A stretch of 64,000 nucleotides of DNA from Cupriavidus basilensis (GTDB taxonomy: Bacteria > Pseudomonadota > Gammaproteobacteria > Burkholderiales > Burkholderiaceae), in NCBI RefSeq assembly GCF_000876015.1, contig NZ_BBQM01000003.1, positions 62,001-126,000 of the forward strand. The letters are read 5' to 3'. Below are positions 1-9,210 of this stretch, one piece after another. The translations under genes and the position numbers were made by a program. Below the pieces are notes generated by a model that worked only from the letters and a program-made list of their open reading frames with translations, ran no database searches and was not told where the DNA came from. Within the stretch, counting starts at the first letter, position 1, and every line of letters starts with the position of its first letter.

Positions 1-182
1 TGCTTCTGGTTGTTGCCTTCTAGCACCACGCGGTCGCCCGGCGCGGCGATGGCTTCGAGGAACGGGACGATGTCGGCGGTGGGCACCACGCGGCCGTTGG
101 CGAAGGCCGCGCCGCGCGCCTGGCGCTGGCGCTTGCCGGCGCGGCGGGTGTCCCATTGTCGGTCGGTGGCTGGATTCGGCAT
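1..182 (-). CDS. mdcA: Malonate decarboxylase alpha subunit, N-terminal part (runs off the window)
   Basis: The first 60 residues are visible on the reverse strand, starting at the ATG at 182 (MPNPATDRQWDTRR...) and continuing to a stretch ending VVLEGNNQKQ. The WDTRRAGKRQR start and the PGDRVVLEGNNQKQ segment match the start of MdcA as I know it. MdcA is the acetyl-S-ACP:malonate ACP transferase subunit of the biotin-independent malonate decarboxylase. The gene is divergent from the malonate transporter genes at 462-1652, which supports the call. The rest of the mdc operon should lie to the left of the window. Confidence 0.85.
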   Translation of the reverse strand, partial: MPNPATDRQWDTRRAGKRQRQARGAAFANGRVVPTADIVPFLEAIAAPGDRVVLEGNNQK

Positions 183-298
183 CGCGTCTGCCCTGTGTGG
201 TGGCTGGGAATGTCATCACGATAGGGGGCCGGCGCGGCGCAAGCAATGACGCCCGCCGCGGCATCGTTACTCCGGGCGTAAGTGTCGGCGCCGCCGCA

Positions 299-315
299 GT
301 TAGCGCCAGGCTAAC
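299..315. promoter_or_regulatory. LysR-type box between mdcA and madL
   Basis: A perfect dyad GTTAGC-N5-GCTAAC contains the T-N11-A pattern of LysR regulators. It lies in the 279-bp divergent intergenic region between mdcA (start at 182) and madL (start at 462). The MdcR-like regulator is encoded at 1649-2608. Binding is inferred from the motif and position. Confidence 0.55.
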
Positions 316-461
316 GATCCGTCCGCCGGGTTGATTGATGCGTCCCGGCGGCCTGCCTAAGGTAGACCGTGACGGAAGCCCGCATGGCGCGGCGCGTTCC
401 GCGCACCCGCAAAAACAGCCTGCGCGCAAGCACGCCGGCAGGCCATCTGGAGACAAGCACC

Positions 462-866
462 ATGATCATCTACGGAACCGCCTTGCTGGCGGTCTGCCAT
501 CTCGCCGGCCTGTTCCTCGGCGAACTGCTCGGCGTGGCCATCGGCGTCAAGGCCAACGTGGGCGGCGTCGGCATCGCCATGCTGCTGCTCATCGGCATCC
601 GGCTGTGGCTGCACGGGCGCGGCCTGCTGCCGCGCGAGACCGAGGCCGGCGTGGGCTTCTGGGGCGCGATGTACATCCCGGTGGTGGTGGCGATGGCGGC
701 GCAGCAGAACGTGGTCGCCGCGCTGCGCGGCGGGCCGGTCGCGCTGCTCGCCGCGTTCGGCGCGGTGCTGGTGTCGGCCGGCTGCATCGCCGTGCTGAGC
801 CGCACCGGCGACCACGCGCCGCTGCCGCCGCTCGACGCCGACGGCGCCGCCGTCTCCACGCACTGA
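462..866 (+). CDS. madL: Malonate transporter subunit MadL
   Basis: This is a 134-residue membrane protein that starts MIIYGTALLAVCHLAG, which is typical of MadL, the small subunit of the two-component sodium-dependent malonate carrier. It has about four hydrophobic helices and a short polar C-terminal tail. The ATG at 462 is chosen over in-frame upstream starts because a GGAG lies just before it and the first transmembrane helix then starts at residue 2. madM follows 12 bp later and the divergent mdcA fits malonate use. Confidence 0.9.
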   Translation: MIIYGTALLAVCHLAGLFLGELLGVAIGVKANVGGVGIAMLLLIGIRLWLHGRGLLPRETEAGVGFWGAMYIPVVVAMAAQQNVVAALRGGPVALLAAFGAVLVSAGCIAVLSRTGDHAPLPPLDADGAAVSTH

Positions 867-878
867 GGAGCCGCCATC

Positions 879-1652
879 ATGCATTCCATCCCGCACATGT
901 TCCAGGCCGTGCTGCTGCAGAACGGCCTGGTCACGGCCTTCGCCGCGGTCGGCATCATCATGTGGCTGTCGTCGCGGCTGTCGCGCTGGCTGACCTTCGG
1001 CCGCGTGCACGGCTCGGCCATCGCCATCGTCATCGGCCTGCTGCTGGCCTACTACGGCGGCATCGTCACCGGCAAGGAAAAGGGCCTGGCCGACCTCTCG
1101 CTGTTCTCCGGCATCGGCCTGATGGGTGGCGCCATGCTGCGCGACTTCGCCATCGTCGCCACCGCGTTCGAGGTGCAGGTCACGGAAGCGCGCAAGGCCG
1201 GGCTGGTGGGCGCGGTCTCGCTGCTGCTCGGCACCGTGCTGCCGTTCATCGTCGGCGCGGCGGTGGCGCGCGCGTTCGGCTACAGCGACGCGGTCAGCAT
1301 GACCACCATCGGCGCCGGCGCCGTGACCTACATCGTCGGGCCGGTCACCGGCGCGGCGCTCGGCGCCAGTTCCGACGTGATCGCGCTGAGCATCGCCACC
1401 GGTCTCATCAAGGCCATCATCGTGATGGTCGGCACGCCGATGGCGGCCGGCTTCCTCGGCCTGAACAACCCGCGCGCGGCGATGGTGTTCGGCGGGCTGG
1501 CCGGCACCGTCAGCGGCGTCTCGGCCGGGCTGGCCGCGACCGACCGCCGGCTGGTGCCCTACGGCGCGCTGGTCGCCACGTTCCACACCGGGCTGGGCTG
1601 CCTGCTGGGGCCGTCGCTGCTGTTCCTGGCCACCAAGGCGGTGGTCGGCTAG
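879..1652 (+). CDS. madM: Malonate transporter subunit MadM
   Basis: The 257-residue polytopic membrane protein is the large subunit of the MadLM malonate:Na+ symporter. It has Gly/Ala-rich helices throughout, including a TIGAGAVTYIVGPVTGAALGA-like segment near the middle. It follows madL by 12 bp with a GGAG ahead of the ATG and is surely co-transcribed with it. Its stop codon overlaps the stop of the convergent LysR gene (CTAG at 1649-1652), so the two transcripts meet tail to tail with no terminator room between them. Confidence 0.9.
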   Translation: MHSIPHMFQAVLLQNGLVTAFAAVGIIMWLSSRLSRWLTFGRVHGSAIAIVIGLLLAYYGGIVTGKEKGLADLSLFSGIGLMGGAMLRDFAIVATAFEVQVTEARKAGLVGAVSLLLGTVLPFIVGAAVARAFGYSDAVSMTTIGAGAVTYIVGPVTGAALGASSDVIALSIATGLIKAIIVMVGTPMAAGFLGLNNPRAAMVFGGLAGTVSGVSAGLAATDRRLVPYGALVATFHTGLGCLLGPSLLFLATKAVVG

Positions 1653-2608
1653 CCTTCGCGCTCGCGCATCGCCAGCCGGCACACCGCGGCCAGCGCGAGC
1701 AGGTTGGGATCGCGCTCGCGCCGGCGCAGGAAGCTCAGGCCGATGCGCTGGCGCAGCCGGTATTGCGGCGACAGCGGGATCAGCGTCACCTTGTGCGGCA
1801 GCATGTCGCGCACGCGCCCCGGCAGCAGCGCGTAGCCCACGCCGCCGCTCACGAGGTTCATCAGCGAGAAGATGTCGCCGGTCTTCATCACCACCTTGGG
1901 CGTGAAGCCGGCGATGCGGAAGGCTTCCACGAAGCCCTGGAAGGTGACGAAGCCTTCGCTGAGCGAGACGAAGGCTTCGTCGCGGCAGGCGTGCAGGTCG
2001 ACCGACGCCTGGCGCGCGTAGGCCGACTCGGCCGGCGCGGCGAAGTGGATCTCGTCCTCGAACAGCGCGATCGACTCGACCTCCGGGTCGGGCTCGGGCA
2101 CCGCCATCAGCGCCGCGTCGATGGCGCCCTGCTTGAGCTTGAACAGCAGGTCGGCGTTGGAGCCGAGCACCAGCTCGGGCTGCAGTTCCGGGCGCCGCAG
2201 CTTGATGCCCATCACCACTTCCGGCACGGTGCGGATGGTCAGCGAATACAGCGAGCCGATCTTGAGGTGGTCGGCCGAATAGCCGGCCGCCTCGCGCGTG
2301 GCGCGGATGCCGTCGGACATGGTCTTGATCACTTCGCCGGCGATCTCGGCCAGCACGTGCGCGGCCTCGGTGGGAATCAGGCTGCGCCCCTCGTGGCGGA
2401 ACAGCGCGCAGCGCATGCCTTCCTCGAGCGAGTGCAGCGCGCGGTGCACGCTGACCGCGCTCACGTCCAGCGCCTCGGCGGCCTTGGCGAGGTTGCCGGC
2501 TTCCATGTACGCGAGCAGGACTTCGAGCTTGCGGAAGGTGATCTCTTCGTTGATGCGGTTGCGCATGGGGATGCGGACAGGGCGGCGGGCGGTGGCGATG
2601 CGGGCCAT
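1649..2608 (-). CDS. mdcR: LysR-family regulator of malonate utilisation (MdcR-like)
   Basis: The 319-residue protein has an N-terminal winged helix-turn-helix (ITFRKLEVLLAYMEAGNLAKAAEALDVS, a classic LysR start) and a LysR substrate-binding domain of about 200 residues. Proximity to mdcA and madLM makes it the likely malonate-responsive activator, probably acting at the dyad at 299-315. The start is uncertain: an internal ATG at 2566 gives a protein beginning MRNRINEE, closer to the usual length, and neither start has a clear ribosome binding site. Confidence 0.8.
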   Translation of the reverse strand: MARIATARRPVRIPMRNRINEEITFRKLEVLLAYMEAGNLAKAAEALDVSAVSVHRALHSLEEGMRCALFRHEGRSLIPTEAAHVLAEIAGEVIKTMSDGIRATREAAGYSADHLKIGSLYSLTIRTVPEVVMGIKLRRPELQPELVLGSNADLLFKLKQGAIDAALMAVPEPDPEVESIALFEDEIHFAAPAESAYARQASVDLHACRDEAFVSLSEGFVTFQGFVEAFRIAGFTPKVVMKTGDIFSLMNLVSGGVGYALLPGRVRDMLPHKVTLIPLSPQYRLRQRIGLSFLRRRERDPNLLALAAVCRLAMREREG

Positions 2609-2795
2609 GATAACCAGATTCGCGCACCGCGGCGGGTCCGGCGCCGCGGTGCGCGGGGAACGCGGCGCGGGTGTGGCGGTGGCGTGGCGGTGATGTGCGG
2701 TGGCGTGGCGGCGTGGGCGGAAGGGCGGCGCGGGCGCGGATGCCTGCCCCCCGACAAAACCCCTTCCGCCGGAATGGTTAGCAGGATAATAGTTT

Positions 2796-2816
2796 GCAAC
2801 CTAACTATATGGTTGC
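2796..2816. promoter_or_regulatory. Operator dyad ahead of the MarR/efflux operon
   Basis: The inverted repeat GCAACC-N9-GGTTGC lies in an AT-rich stretch only 13 bp upstream of the MarR start codon at 2830, in an otherwise GC-rich promoter region. It is well placed for autoregulation by the MarR protein and repression of the efflux genes downstream. Binding is inferred. Confidence 0.5.
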
Positions 2817-2829
2817 TATCATTCCCTCC

Positions 2830-3315
2830 ATGCCCCCGCTCGACGCCCTCCGTTTCGCCTTCACCGGCCAGCTCATGCTGGCCGGCCGCCAATGGCGTCA
2901 CATCTCGCAGGGCGCGGTGACCGCCTACGGCATCTCCGCCGCCGCGGCCGGGCCGCTGCTGTTCATCCGCCGCCTCGGCGGCGGTGTGCGGCAGGTCACG
3001 CTGGCCGACTACGTGGGGCTGGAAGGCGCGTCGCTGGTGCGGCTGGTCGACCAGCTTTCCGCCGCGGGCCTGGTGCGCCGCGAGGTCGACGCCAATGACC
3101 GCCGCGCCAACGCGCTGTGGCTGACCGACGCCGGCGAGGAACTCGCCACCAAGATCGAGGCCGAGCTCAAGCAGTTGCGCGCGGATGTCTTCGCGGGCCT
3201 GACGGAGCAGGATTTCGAAGGCGCGCTGCGCGTGCTCGACGCGCTCTCGCGCGCGGCCGCCGCCGCGGGCGGCAATGCCGGCAACATCACCATCTCCGGC
3301 CTCACGGAATCCTGA
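2830..3315 (+). CDS. MarR-family transcriptional regulator
   Basis: The 161-residue protein carries the MarR winged-helix signature: a recognition region (LADYVGLEGASLVRLVDQLSAAGLV) followed by the wing and the DANDRRANALWLTDAG segment, equivalent to the D-R-R loop of the family. The ATG at 2830 is preferred over an upstream TTG because the region before it holds the operator dyad. It is the first gene of an operon with FUSC, DUF1656, HlyD and outer-membrane factor genes, so it probably senses an aromatic acid exported by them. Confidence 0.85.
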   Translation: MPPLDALRFAFTGQLMLAGRQWRHISQGAVTAYGISAAAAGPLLFIRRLGGGVRQVTLADYVGLEGASLVRLVDQLSAAGLVRREVDANDRRANALWLTDAGEELATKIEAELKQLRADVFAGLTEQDFEGALRVLDALSRAAAAAGGNAGNITISGLTES

Positions 3316-3320
3316 CGGCA

Positions 3321-5411
3321 ATGATGACCTGGCCTTCCGGAAGAGACTGGCTCTTTTCCTTCAAAGCCTTCGTGGCCGCCATGCTGGCGCTGTTCATCGC
3401 GCTCTATCTTGGCCTGCCGCGCCCGTACTGGGCGATGGCTTCCGTCTATATCGTGGCGCACCCGCTGACCGGCGCGACGCGCTCCAAGGCGCTGTACCGC
3501 GTGCTCGGCACGCTGCTGGGCGCGGCCGCCGCCGTGGTCATGGTGCCCACGCTGGTCAACGCGCCGGCGCTGCTGATGGCGGCGGTGGCGGTGTGGACCG
3601 GCGTGCTGCTGTACGTGGCGCTGCTGCACCGCACGCCGCGCAGCTACGTCTTCATGCTGGCGGCCTACACGCTGCCGCTGGTGGCGCTGCCTTCGGTCAA
3701 CGACCCCGGTGGCATCTTCGACATCGCCGTGGCGCGCGCCGAGGAAATCTGCATCGGCATCCTGTGCGCCAGCGTGGTCGGCTCGCTGCTGTTCCCGGCC
3801 GACGTGGCCACGGTGCTGCGCCAGCGCTCGGCCCAGTGGCTCGGCGACGCCGCGCTGTGGGCCACCGACATGCTGTGCGCGGACGCCGCCGCCAAGGTCT
3901 CGCGCCATCACAGCCGGCACCGGCTGGCGGCCGACATCCTGGCGCTGGACCAGCTCATCAGCCAGCTTTCCTACGACACCGAGACCGCCGCGCGCGTGCG
4001 GCAGGCGCAGGAGCTGCGCGGGCGCATGACCATGCTGCTGCCGGTGCTGTCGTCGCTGGCGGCGGTGGTGGAAGCCCTGCACCAGAACCCGGCCGGCATG
4101 CCCGGGCGGCTGTCGCGCAACATGGCGCGGGTGCAGAAGTGGATCGCCGGCGGCGCGCAGGCGCCGCTGCCCGAGCTGGAGCTGCCGCAGGCGTCGCCGA
4201 TGGCGGACGCGCAGGCCCGGCTCGATGCCACGGAGGCCGACGATGGTGCCGAGGGCGCCGAAGGCGCGCGCGGCCCGGACTGGCACGACGCGCTGGCCGC
4301 CACCGCCGAGGGCCGCCTGCGCGAGCTGATGGAGCTGTGGCAGGACTGCGTGGCATTGCAGCGCCGCGTCGGCGCGGCCGCGCCGGAAGCGGAGTGGACG
4401 CCGGCGTTCCGGCGCTGGGAAGTCGGCGCCGCGCGCCATTACGACCACGGCATGCTGCTGTTTTCCACGGTGACGGTGGCGCTGGCCATCTTCAGCATGG
4501 GCATGATCTGGATCTGGTCCGGCTGGGCCGACGGCGCTGGCGCGGTGGCGCTGGGCGCGGTCGCCTGCTGCTTCTTCGCGGCGCTGGACGAGCCCGCGCC
4601 GATGATCCATTCGTTCTTCACCTGGAACGTGGTGTGCCTGGTGATCGCCACCATCTACCTGTTCCTGGTGCTGCCCAACGCGCACGACTTCGAGATGCTG
4701 GTGCTGATGTTCTCCGCGCCCTACCTGGCGATCGGCGTGCTGATGGCGCAGCCGCGGCTGGCCCTGATCGGCCTACCGCTGGCGGTCATCACGGCCAACG
4801 ACATCGGCATCCAGGGCGCCTACAGCGCGGACTTCCAGGCCTTCTTCAACGGCAACGTGGCCGGTATCGCGGGCATCCTGTTCGCGCTGATCTGGACCCT
4901 GGTGTTCCGCCCGTTCGGCACCCGGGTGGCGGCGCGCCGGCTGGTGCGCGCGAGCTGGGACGACATCGCCCGCAACGCCACCGGGCGCGAGCCCGGCGAG
5001 CACGCCCACCTGCGCGCGCGCATGCTGGACCGCCTGGCGCAACTGGTGCCGCGGCTGGCCGCCAGCGAGAGCGAGCTGTCCACCGACGGCTTCTCCGAAG
5101 TGCGCGTGGAGCTGAGCACGTTGGCATTGCAGCGCGAGATGCCGGACCTGGCGCCGGACCACCAGCATGCCGTGCGGCGCGTGCTGCACGGCGTGGCCAG
5201 CTACTACCAGGCGCGCCTCGACGCGCGCGCCGAGGCGCCGCCGCAGGTGCTGCGCGAGCGCATGGGCAAGGCCATCCGCGCCGTCGCCACGCGCGCCGAC
5301 CACGCCTCGCGCGAGGCGTTCGCGGCGCTGGTGGAGATGCACGTGGCGCTGTTCGCCGCGGCGCCGCCGGCACCGCTGCCGCCGCCGTCCGGTCCGGCCG
5401 GGAGCCGATGA
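3321..5411 (+). CDS. FUSC-family inner-membrane efflux protein (AaeB-like)
   Basis: The 696-residue protein has the fusaric acid resistance/aromatic acid exporter layout: an N-terminal block of about six transmembrane helices (FKAFVAAMLALFIALYLGLP at the start), a cytoplasmic middle region of roughly 180 residues, a second transmembrane block (about residues 375-520) and a C-terminal soluble tail. It starts 5 bp after the MarR stop and is followed by DUF1656 and membrane-fusion genes, the arrangement of aaeXAB-type p-hydroxybenzoate exporters. The substrate here is unknown. Confidence 0.88.
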   Translation: MMTWPSGRDWLFSFKAFVAAMLALFIALYLGLPRPYWAMASVYIVAHPLTGATRSKALYRVLGTLLGAAAAVVMVPTLVNAPALLMAAVAVWTGVLLYVALLHRTPRSYVFMLAAYTLPLVALPSVNDPGGIFDIAVARAEEICIGILCASVVGSLLFPADVATVLRQRSAQWLGDAALWATDMLCADAAAKVSRHHSRHRLAADILALDQLISQLSYDTETAARVRQAQELRGRMTMLLPVLSSLAAVVEALHQNPAGMPGRLSRNMARVQKWIAGGAQAPLPELELPQASPMADAQARLDATEADDGAEGAEGARGPDWHDALAATAEGRLRELMELWQDCVALQRRVGAAAPEAEWTPAFRRWEVGAARHYDHGMLLFSTVTVALAIFSMGMIWIWSGWADGAGAVALGAVACCFFAALDEPAPMIHSFFTWNVVCLVIATIYLFLVLPNAHDFEMLVLMFSAPYLAIGVLMAQPRLALIGLPLAVITANDIGIQGAYSADFQAFFNGNVAGIAGILFALIWTLVFRPFGTRVAARRLVRASWDDIARNATGREPGEHAHLRARMLDRLAQLVPRLAASESELSTDGFSEVRVELSTLALQREMPDLAPDHQHAVRRVLHGVASYYQARLDARAEAPPQVLRERMGKAIRAVATRADHASREAFAALVEMHVALFAAAPPAPLPPPSGPAGSR

Positions 5412-5454
5412 TGGTCATGGCAATGAATAACCGTTACCCACGCGGAGGCGCGCA

Positions 5455-5664
5455 ATGAGCGGCGAGATCGACGTCTACGGCGTGTTTGTCCCGAGCCTGC
5501 TGGCATGGATGCTGGTGGCTTTCCTGATTACCGCCTGCGCGCGCGCCGTGCTGGCGCGCACGGGCTTTTACCGGCTGGTCTGGCACCGGTCGCTGTTCAA
5601 TCTGGCGTTTTACGTGATCGTGCTGGGTGGCGTCGTCTACCTCGCGCATCGGCTGCAGTCATGA
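5455..5664 (+). CDS. DUF1656 small membrane protein (AaeX-like)
   Basis: The 69-residue protein has two hydrophobic helices (VPSLLAWMLVAFLITACA and SLFNLAFYVIVLGGVVYLA). It starts MSGEIDVYGVFVPSL, the usual start of the DUF1656/AaeX family that accompanies FUSC exporters. A GGAGG precedes the ATG. Its stop overlaps the start of the next gene (ATGA), indicating translational coupling. The exact role of the family in efflux is not known. Confidence 0.85.
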   Translation: MSGEIDVYGVFVPSLLAWMLVAFLITACARAVLARTGFYRLVWHRSLFNLAFYVIVLGGVVYLAHRLQS

Positions 5665-6602
5665 AACTGAATCTTCGCACGCTCGGACCTGTGGTCCTTA
5701 CCCTCGTCGTCACCGCGGTCGCGGTGGTCGTCGTCAAGCACCTGTGGGACTACTACACCATCGCGCCGTGGACGCGCGACGGCCACGTGCGCGCCGACGT
5801 GGTGCAGATCGCGCCGGACGTGTCGGGCCTCGTGACCAAGGTGCTGGTCAAGGACAACCAGCTCGTGCGGCGCGGCCAGCCGCTGTTCGAGATCGACCGC
5901 GACCGCTTCGCGCTGGCGCTGCAGCAGGCGCAGGCCACGCTGGCCGCGCAGAGCGCCACGCTGGCGCAGGCGCGGCGCGAGTCGCGCCGCAGCCAGACGC
6001 TCTCGGAAGTGGTCTCCAAGGAAGTGGTGGAAGAAGGCCTGGCCAAGGTCCAGCAGGGCGAGGCCGCCGTGCAGCAGGCACAGGCCGCGGTCGACCTGGC
6101 GCGCCTGAACCTGACGCGCACCAGCGTGCTCAGCCCGGTGGACGGCTACGTCAACGACCGCCTGCCGCGCCTGGGCGACTACGTCACCACCGGCCGCCCG
6201 GTGCTGTCGATGGTGGACGCCAACTCGTTCCACGTGGAAGGCTATTTCGAGGAAACCAAGCTGCACGGCATCCACATCGGCAACCCGGTGGACATCCGCA
6301 TCATGGGCGAGTCGCGCGTGCTGCACGGCCACGTGCAGAGCATCGCCGCCGGCATCGAGGACCGCGACCGCACCAACGGCTCGAACCTGCTGCCCAACGT
6401 CAACCCGACCTTCAACTGGGTGCGGCTGGCGCAGCGCATCCCGGTGCGCATCGTGCTGGACGAGCCGCCGCCCGACCTGCGCCTGGTGGCGGGCCGCACC
6501 GCCACCGTGTCGGTGCGCGAGGCGCGCGCGCAGGGTCCGGCGCAAGAGAGCGGCAAGGCCGCCTCGGCCCCGGCCGCGGCCAGCCAGGGAGCGGCGCGAT
6601 GA
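5661..6602 (+). CDS. HlyD-type periplasmic membrane fusion protein (AaeA-like)
   Basis: The 313-residue adaptor has one N-terminal membrane anchor (residues about 9-28) followed by IAPWTRDGHVRADVVQIAPDVSG, the typical start of the EmrA/AaeA family barrel-sandwich domain. An alpha-hairpin rich in Gln/Ala follows (about 75-145), then the second lipoyl half (LNLTRTSVLSPVDGYV) and a beta-barrel. It overlaps both neighbours by 4 bp, so the FUSC pump, adaptor and channel are made together as a tripartite exporter. The last 30 residues are a low-complexity Ala-rich tail. Confidence 0.9.
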   Translation: MKLNLRTLGPVVLTLVVTAVAVVVVKHLWDYYTIAPWTRDGHVRADVVQIAPDVSGLVTKVLVKDNQLVRRGQPLFEIDRDRFALALQQAQATLAAQSATLAQARRESRRSQTLSEVVSKEVVEEGLAKVQQGEAAVQQAQAAVDLARLNLTRTSVLSPVDGYVNDRLPRLGDYVTTGRPVLSMVDANSFHVEGYFEETKLHGIHIGNPVDIRIMGESRVLHGHVQSIAAGIEDRDRTNGSNLLPNVNPTFNWVRLAQRIPVRIVLDEPPPDLRLVAGRTATVSVREARAQGPAQESGKAASAPAAASQGAAR

Positions 6603-8053
6603 ACGCGCTGCGCCTGGCCCTGCTGCCGGCGCTGGTGCCGCTGCTGTTCGCGTGCACCACGGTGGGCCCCGACTACCGCGTGCCGGACGATGCCGCCATC
6701 CATGCGCCGGCCGCCAACGGCGCGCTGCTCGGCGCCGACAACGCGGCCGTCTCCGTCGGCGAGGTGCCGGACGGCTGGTGGCGCCTGTACGACGACCCGA
6801 AGCTCGACCAGCTCGTGCAGCAGGCGCTGGCCGCCAACACCGACCTGCGCGTGGCCTCGGCCAACCTCAAGCGCGCCATCGCGGTCTATCACGAGGTGGA
6901 GTCGGAGAACCTGCCGCAGGGCGCCTTCGGCGCCAGCGTGGCGCGCGGGCAGATCGCCGGCGAGCCGCTGCTGCACGAAGAGAAGATCCCGGTGTTCAAC
7001 TTCGGCGACGTGGGGCTCAACGTCTCCTACCTGATCGACTTCTTCGGCAAGCTGGCGCGCGCGGACGAAGCCGCGCTGGCCGGCGCGCAGGCCAGCGCCG
7101 CCGCGCTCGACCAGGCCCGCGTGGTGGTGGCGGTCGAGACCGTGCGCGCCTACGTGCAGGGCTGCGCCGCCACGCACGAGCTTGAAGTGGCCGAGCACCA
7201 GCTCGTGCTGCAGAACCGCGGCGTGGAGATCGCCCGCAAGATGGTCGAGGCCGGCCGCGGCCAGCCGGTCGACCTGCTGCGCGCCGAGGCCCAGTCCGAC
7301 GCGCTGCGCGCCAACCTGCCGCGCTTCAAGGCCGAGCAGGACGGCGCGGCCTATCGTCTCGCGGTGATGCTGGGCAAGCCGCCCACCGCGGAGTCGCGCG
7401 CCGAATACGCCTGCCATGAGGAGCCGCGCCTGACCCAGCCGCTGCCGGTGGGCGACGGCGCCGCGCTGCTCAAGCGCCGGCCCGACGTGCGCCAGGCCGA
7501 GCGCGAGCTGGCCGCCGCCACGGCGAAGATCGGCGTGGCCACGGCGGACCTGTACCCGTCCATCCGCATCGGCGCCTCCACCGGCCTGAGCGGCATTCTC
7601 GACCACCTCGGCCAGGGCCAGACCGCGCACTGGACCGTGGGCCCGCTCATCACCTGGAACCTGCCGACCAACGGCACGCGCGCGCGCATCCACGGCACCG
7701 AGGCCGGCGCCGAGGCCGCGCTGGCGCATTTCGACGGCGTGGTGCTCAAGGCGCTGCGCGAGACCCAGACCGCGCTGAGCAGCTACACGCGCGAGCTGGA
7801 GCGCGCCGGCGCGCTGCGCGACGCGCGCGACAAGGCCAGCGAGGCCGCGCGCCAGAACCGCCAGCTCTACCAGGCCGGCCGCTCGCCGTACCTGTCCAGC
7901 CTCGACGCGGACCGCACGCTGGCCAGCACCGAGGCCCAGCTCGCCGCGGCGCAAAGCCAGGTCGCGCTCGACCAGATCAGCCTGTTCCTCGCGCTCGGCG
8001 GCGGCTGGCAGGGCGCGCCAAAGGTCGAAGCGCATACAATGGGCGAGCGCTGA
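6599..8053 (+). CDS. NodT-family outer-membrane efflux lipoprotein
   Basis: The 484-residue protein has a signal peptide with a lipobox (LLFACTTVGPDY; lipid attachment at the Cys near residue 19). This start is typical of the RND/NodT outer-membrane factors, which form TolC-like trimeric channels. Two outer-membrane efflux repeats are recognisable, the second around LLKRRPDVRQAERELAAAT. It overlaps the adaptor gene by 4 bp and closes the efflux operon. Confidence 0.9.
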   Translation: MNALRLALLPALVPLLFACTTVGPDYRVPDDAAIHAPAANGALLGADNAAVSVGEVPDGWWRLYDDPKLDQLVQQALAANTDLRVASANLKRAIAVYHEVESENLPQGAFGASVARGQIAGEPLLHEEKIPVFNFGDVGLNVSYLIDFFGKLARADEAALAGAQASAAALDQARVVVAVETVRAYVQGCAATHELEVAEHQLVLQNRGVEIARKMVEAGRGQPVDLLRAEAQSDALRANLPRFKAEQDGAAYRLAVMLGKPPTAESRAEYACHEEPRLTQPLPVGDGAALLKRRPDVRQAERELAAATAKIGVATADLYPSIRIGASTGLSGILDHLGQGQTAHWTVGPLITWNLPTNGTRARIHGTEAGAEAALAHFDGVVLKALRETQTALSSYTRELERAGALRDARDKASEAARQNRQLYQAGRSPYLSSLDADRTLASTEAQLAAAQSQVALDQISLFLALGGGWQGAPKVEAHTMGER

Positions 8054-8105
8054 GCCGGCCTGCCTTCGGTCCGGCCGGCCGGTCTCTCATTATTCGAAGC
8101 ACAAC

Positions 8106-8939
8106 ATGGCAATCACTCCTTTCCCCTATTCCCGTTTTTCCCTCGGCAAGACGCTGGCCGCGGCCGTGGCCGCGCTCGGCATCGCCGTCTCGGGCGCCGC
8201 GCTGGCGCAGGAGCAGGCCGTGCGCGTGGGCACCGTCAGCGGCCCCGACGCGCAGGTCTGGCAGGTGGTCCAGAAAGTGGCCAGGCGCAACGGCCTCGAC
8301 GTCAAGGTCGTGGAGTTCAACGACTACGTGCAGCCCAACGCCGCGCTCGACGCCGGCGACCTCGACGCCAACAGCTTCCAGCACCAGCCGTACCTCGACA
8401 GCCAGATCAAGCAGCGCGGCTACAAGATGACGAGCGTGGGCTACACCTACATCTCGCCGCTGGGCATCTACTCGCAGAAGCTCAAGTCGCCCAAGGACCT
8501 GCCGCCGGGCGCCAAGGTGGCGGTGCCCAACGACCCGTCCAACGAGAACCGCGCGCTGCTGCTGCTGGCCGCGCAGGGCGTGATCAAGCTCAAGCCCGGC
8601 GTGGGCAGCAACGGCGTCAACGCCACGCCGCTAGACGTGAGCGACAACCCGAAGAAGCTGAAGCTCGTCGAGCTCGACGCGGCGCAGCTCGCGCGCGCGC
8701 TGCCCGACGTGGCCGCTGCCGTGATCAACACCAACTACGCGCTGGCGGCCGGCCTGCAGCCGCTGCGCAACGCCATCGCGCTGGAAGACATCCACAGCCC
8801 GTACGCCAACATCATCGTGGTGCGCACGCAGGACAAGGACAAGCCGTGGGTGAAGAAGCTGGTGGCGGCGTACCAGTCGGAGGAAGTGCGCCAGTTCATG
8901 AAGAGCGAGTTCAAGGGCGCGATGGTGCCGTCGTTCTGA
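8106..8939 (+). CDS. MetQ/NlpA-family substrate-binding protein
   Basis: The 277-residue protein has a Sec signal peptide ending near ALAQEQ and no lipobox Cys, so it is probably a free periplasmic protein. The body matches the MetQ/NlpA family: GPDAQVWQVVQKVAR, DYVQPNAALDAGDLDANSFQHQPYLD and IAVPNDPSN-like (AVPNDPSNENRALLLL) segments. The family binds methionine or related amino acids for MetNI-type ABC importers. No ATPase or permease gene is adjacent, so it must work with a distant transporter. Confidence 0.85.
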   Translation: MAITPFPYSRFSLGKTLAAAVAALGIAVSGAALAQEQAVRVGTVSGPDAQVWQVVQKVARRNGLDVKVVEFNDYVQPNAALDAGDLDANSFQHQPYLDSQIKQRGYKMTSVGYTYISPLGIYSQKLKSPKDLPPGAKVAVPNDPSNENRALLLLAAQGVIKLKPGVGSNGVNATPLDVSDNPKKLKLVELDAAQLARALPDVAAAVINTNYALAAGLQPLRNAIALEDIHSPYANIIVVRTQDKDKPWVKKLVAAYQSEEVRQFMKSEFKGAMVPSF

Positions 8940-8997
8940 GCTGTCGGGTTTGACGGGCGGGCGCGGCGCATTCGCGGGCGCCTGCCCTCTCCCCCGA

Positions 8998-9133
8998 CCC
9001 CTCTCCCGCACGCGGGAGAGGGGAGCAAACCTGAAGCGATTGACGAAGCCCGCGAACGGGCCCACGCCGCGCGAGCCAGCCCAAGCAAGGTGTCCTCCCT
9101 CTCCCCTCACGGGGAGAGGGGCGGGGAGAGGGG
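8998..9133. repeat. Intergenic GGGAGAGGGG hairpin repeats
   Basis: The 379-bp gap between the MetQ-like gene and the DsbG-like gene holds two perfect hairpins. The first has 12-bp arms and a 2-bp loop (8998-9023). The second has 10-bp arms (9097-9106 with 9111-9120) and is followed directly by a further GGGGAGAGGGGC copy. Such CCCTCTCCC/GGGAGAGGG elements are common intergenic repeats in Burkholderiales genomes, from general knowledge. They may also end transcription of the upstream gene, although no T-run follows. No gene is seen in this gap. Confidence 0.7.
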
Positions 9134-9210
9134 CGGTTCGGCTAGGAGCCACATCAAGCGAAGCCAACGGTGTTACCCAACACACCAGCCCCATCCAGCA
9201 CCCCCGCCAA

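Noticed and set aside
335..2920. Very long open frames on both strands across the madLM/LysR region
   Set aside because: They are Arg/Ala/His-rich products of high-GC codons in the shadow of madL, madM and the LysR gene and show no domain. The same applies to many other long antisense frames up to 45 kb.
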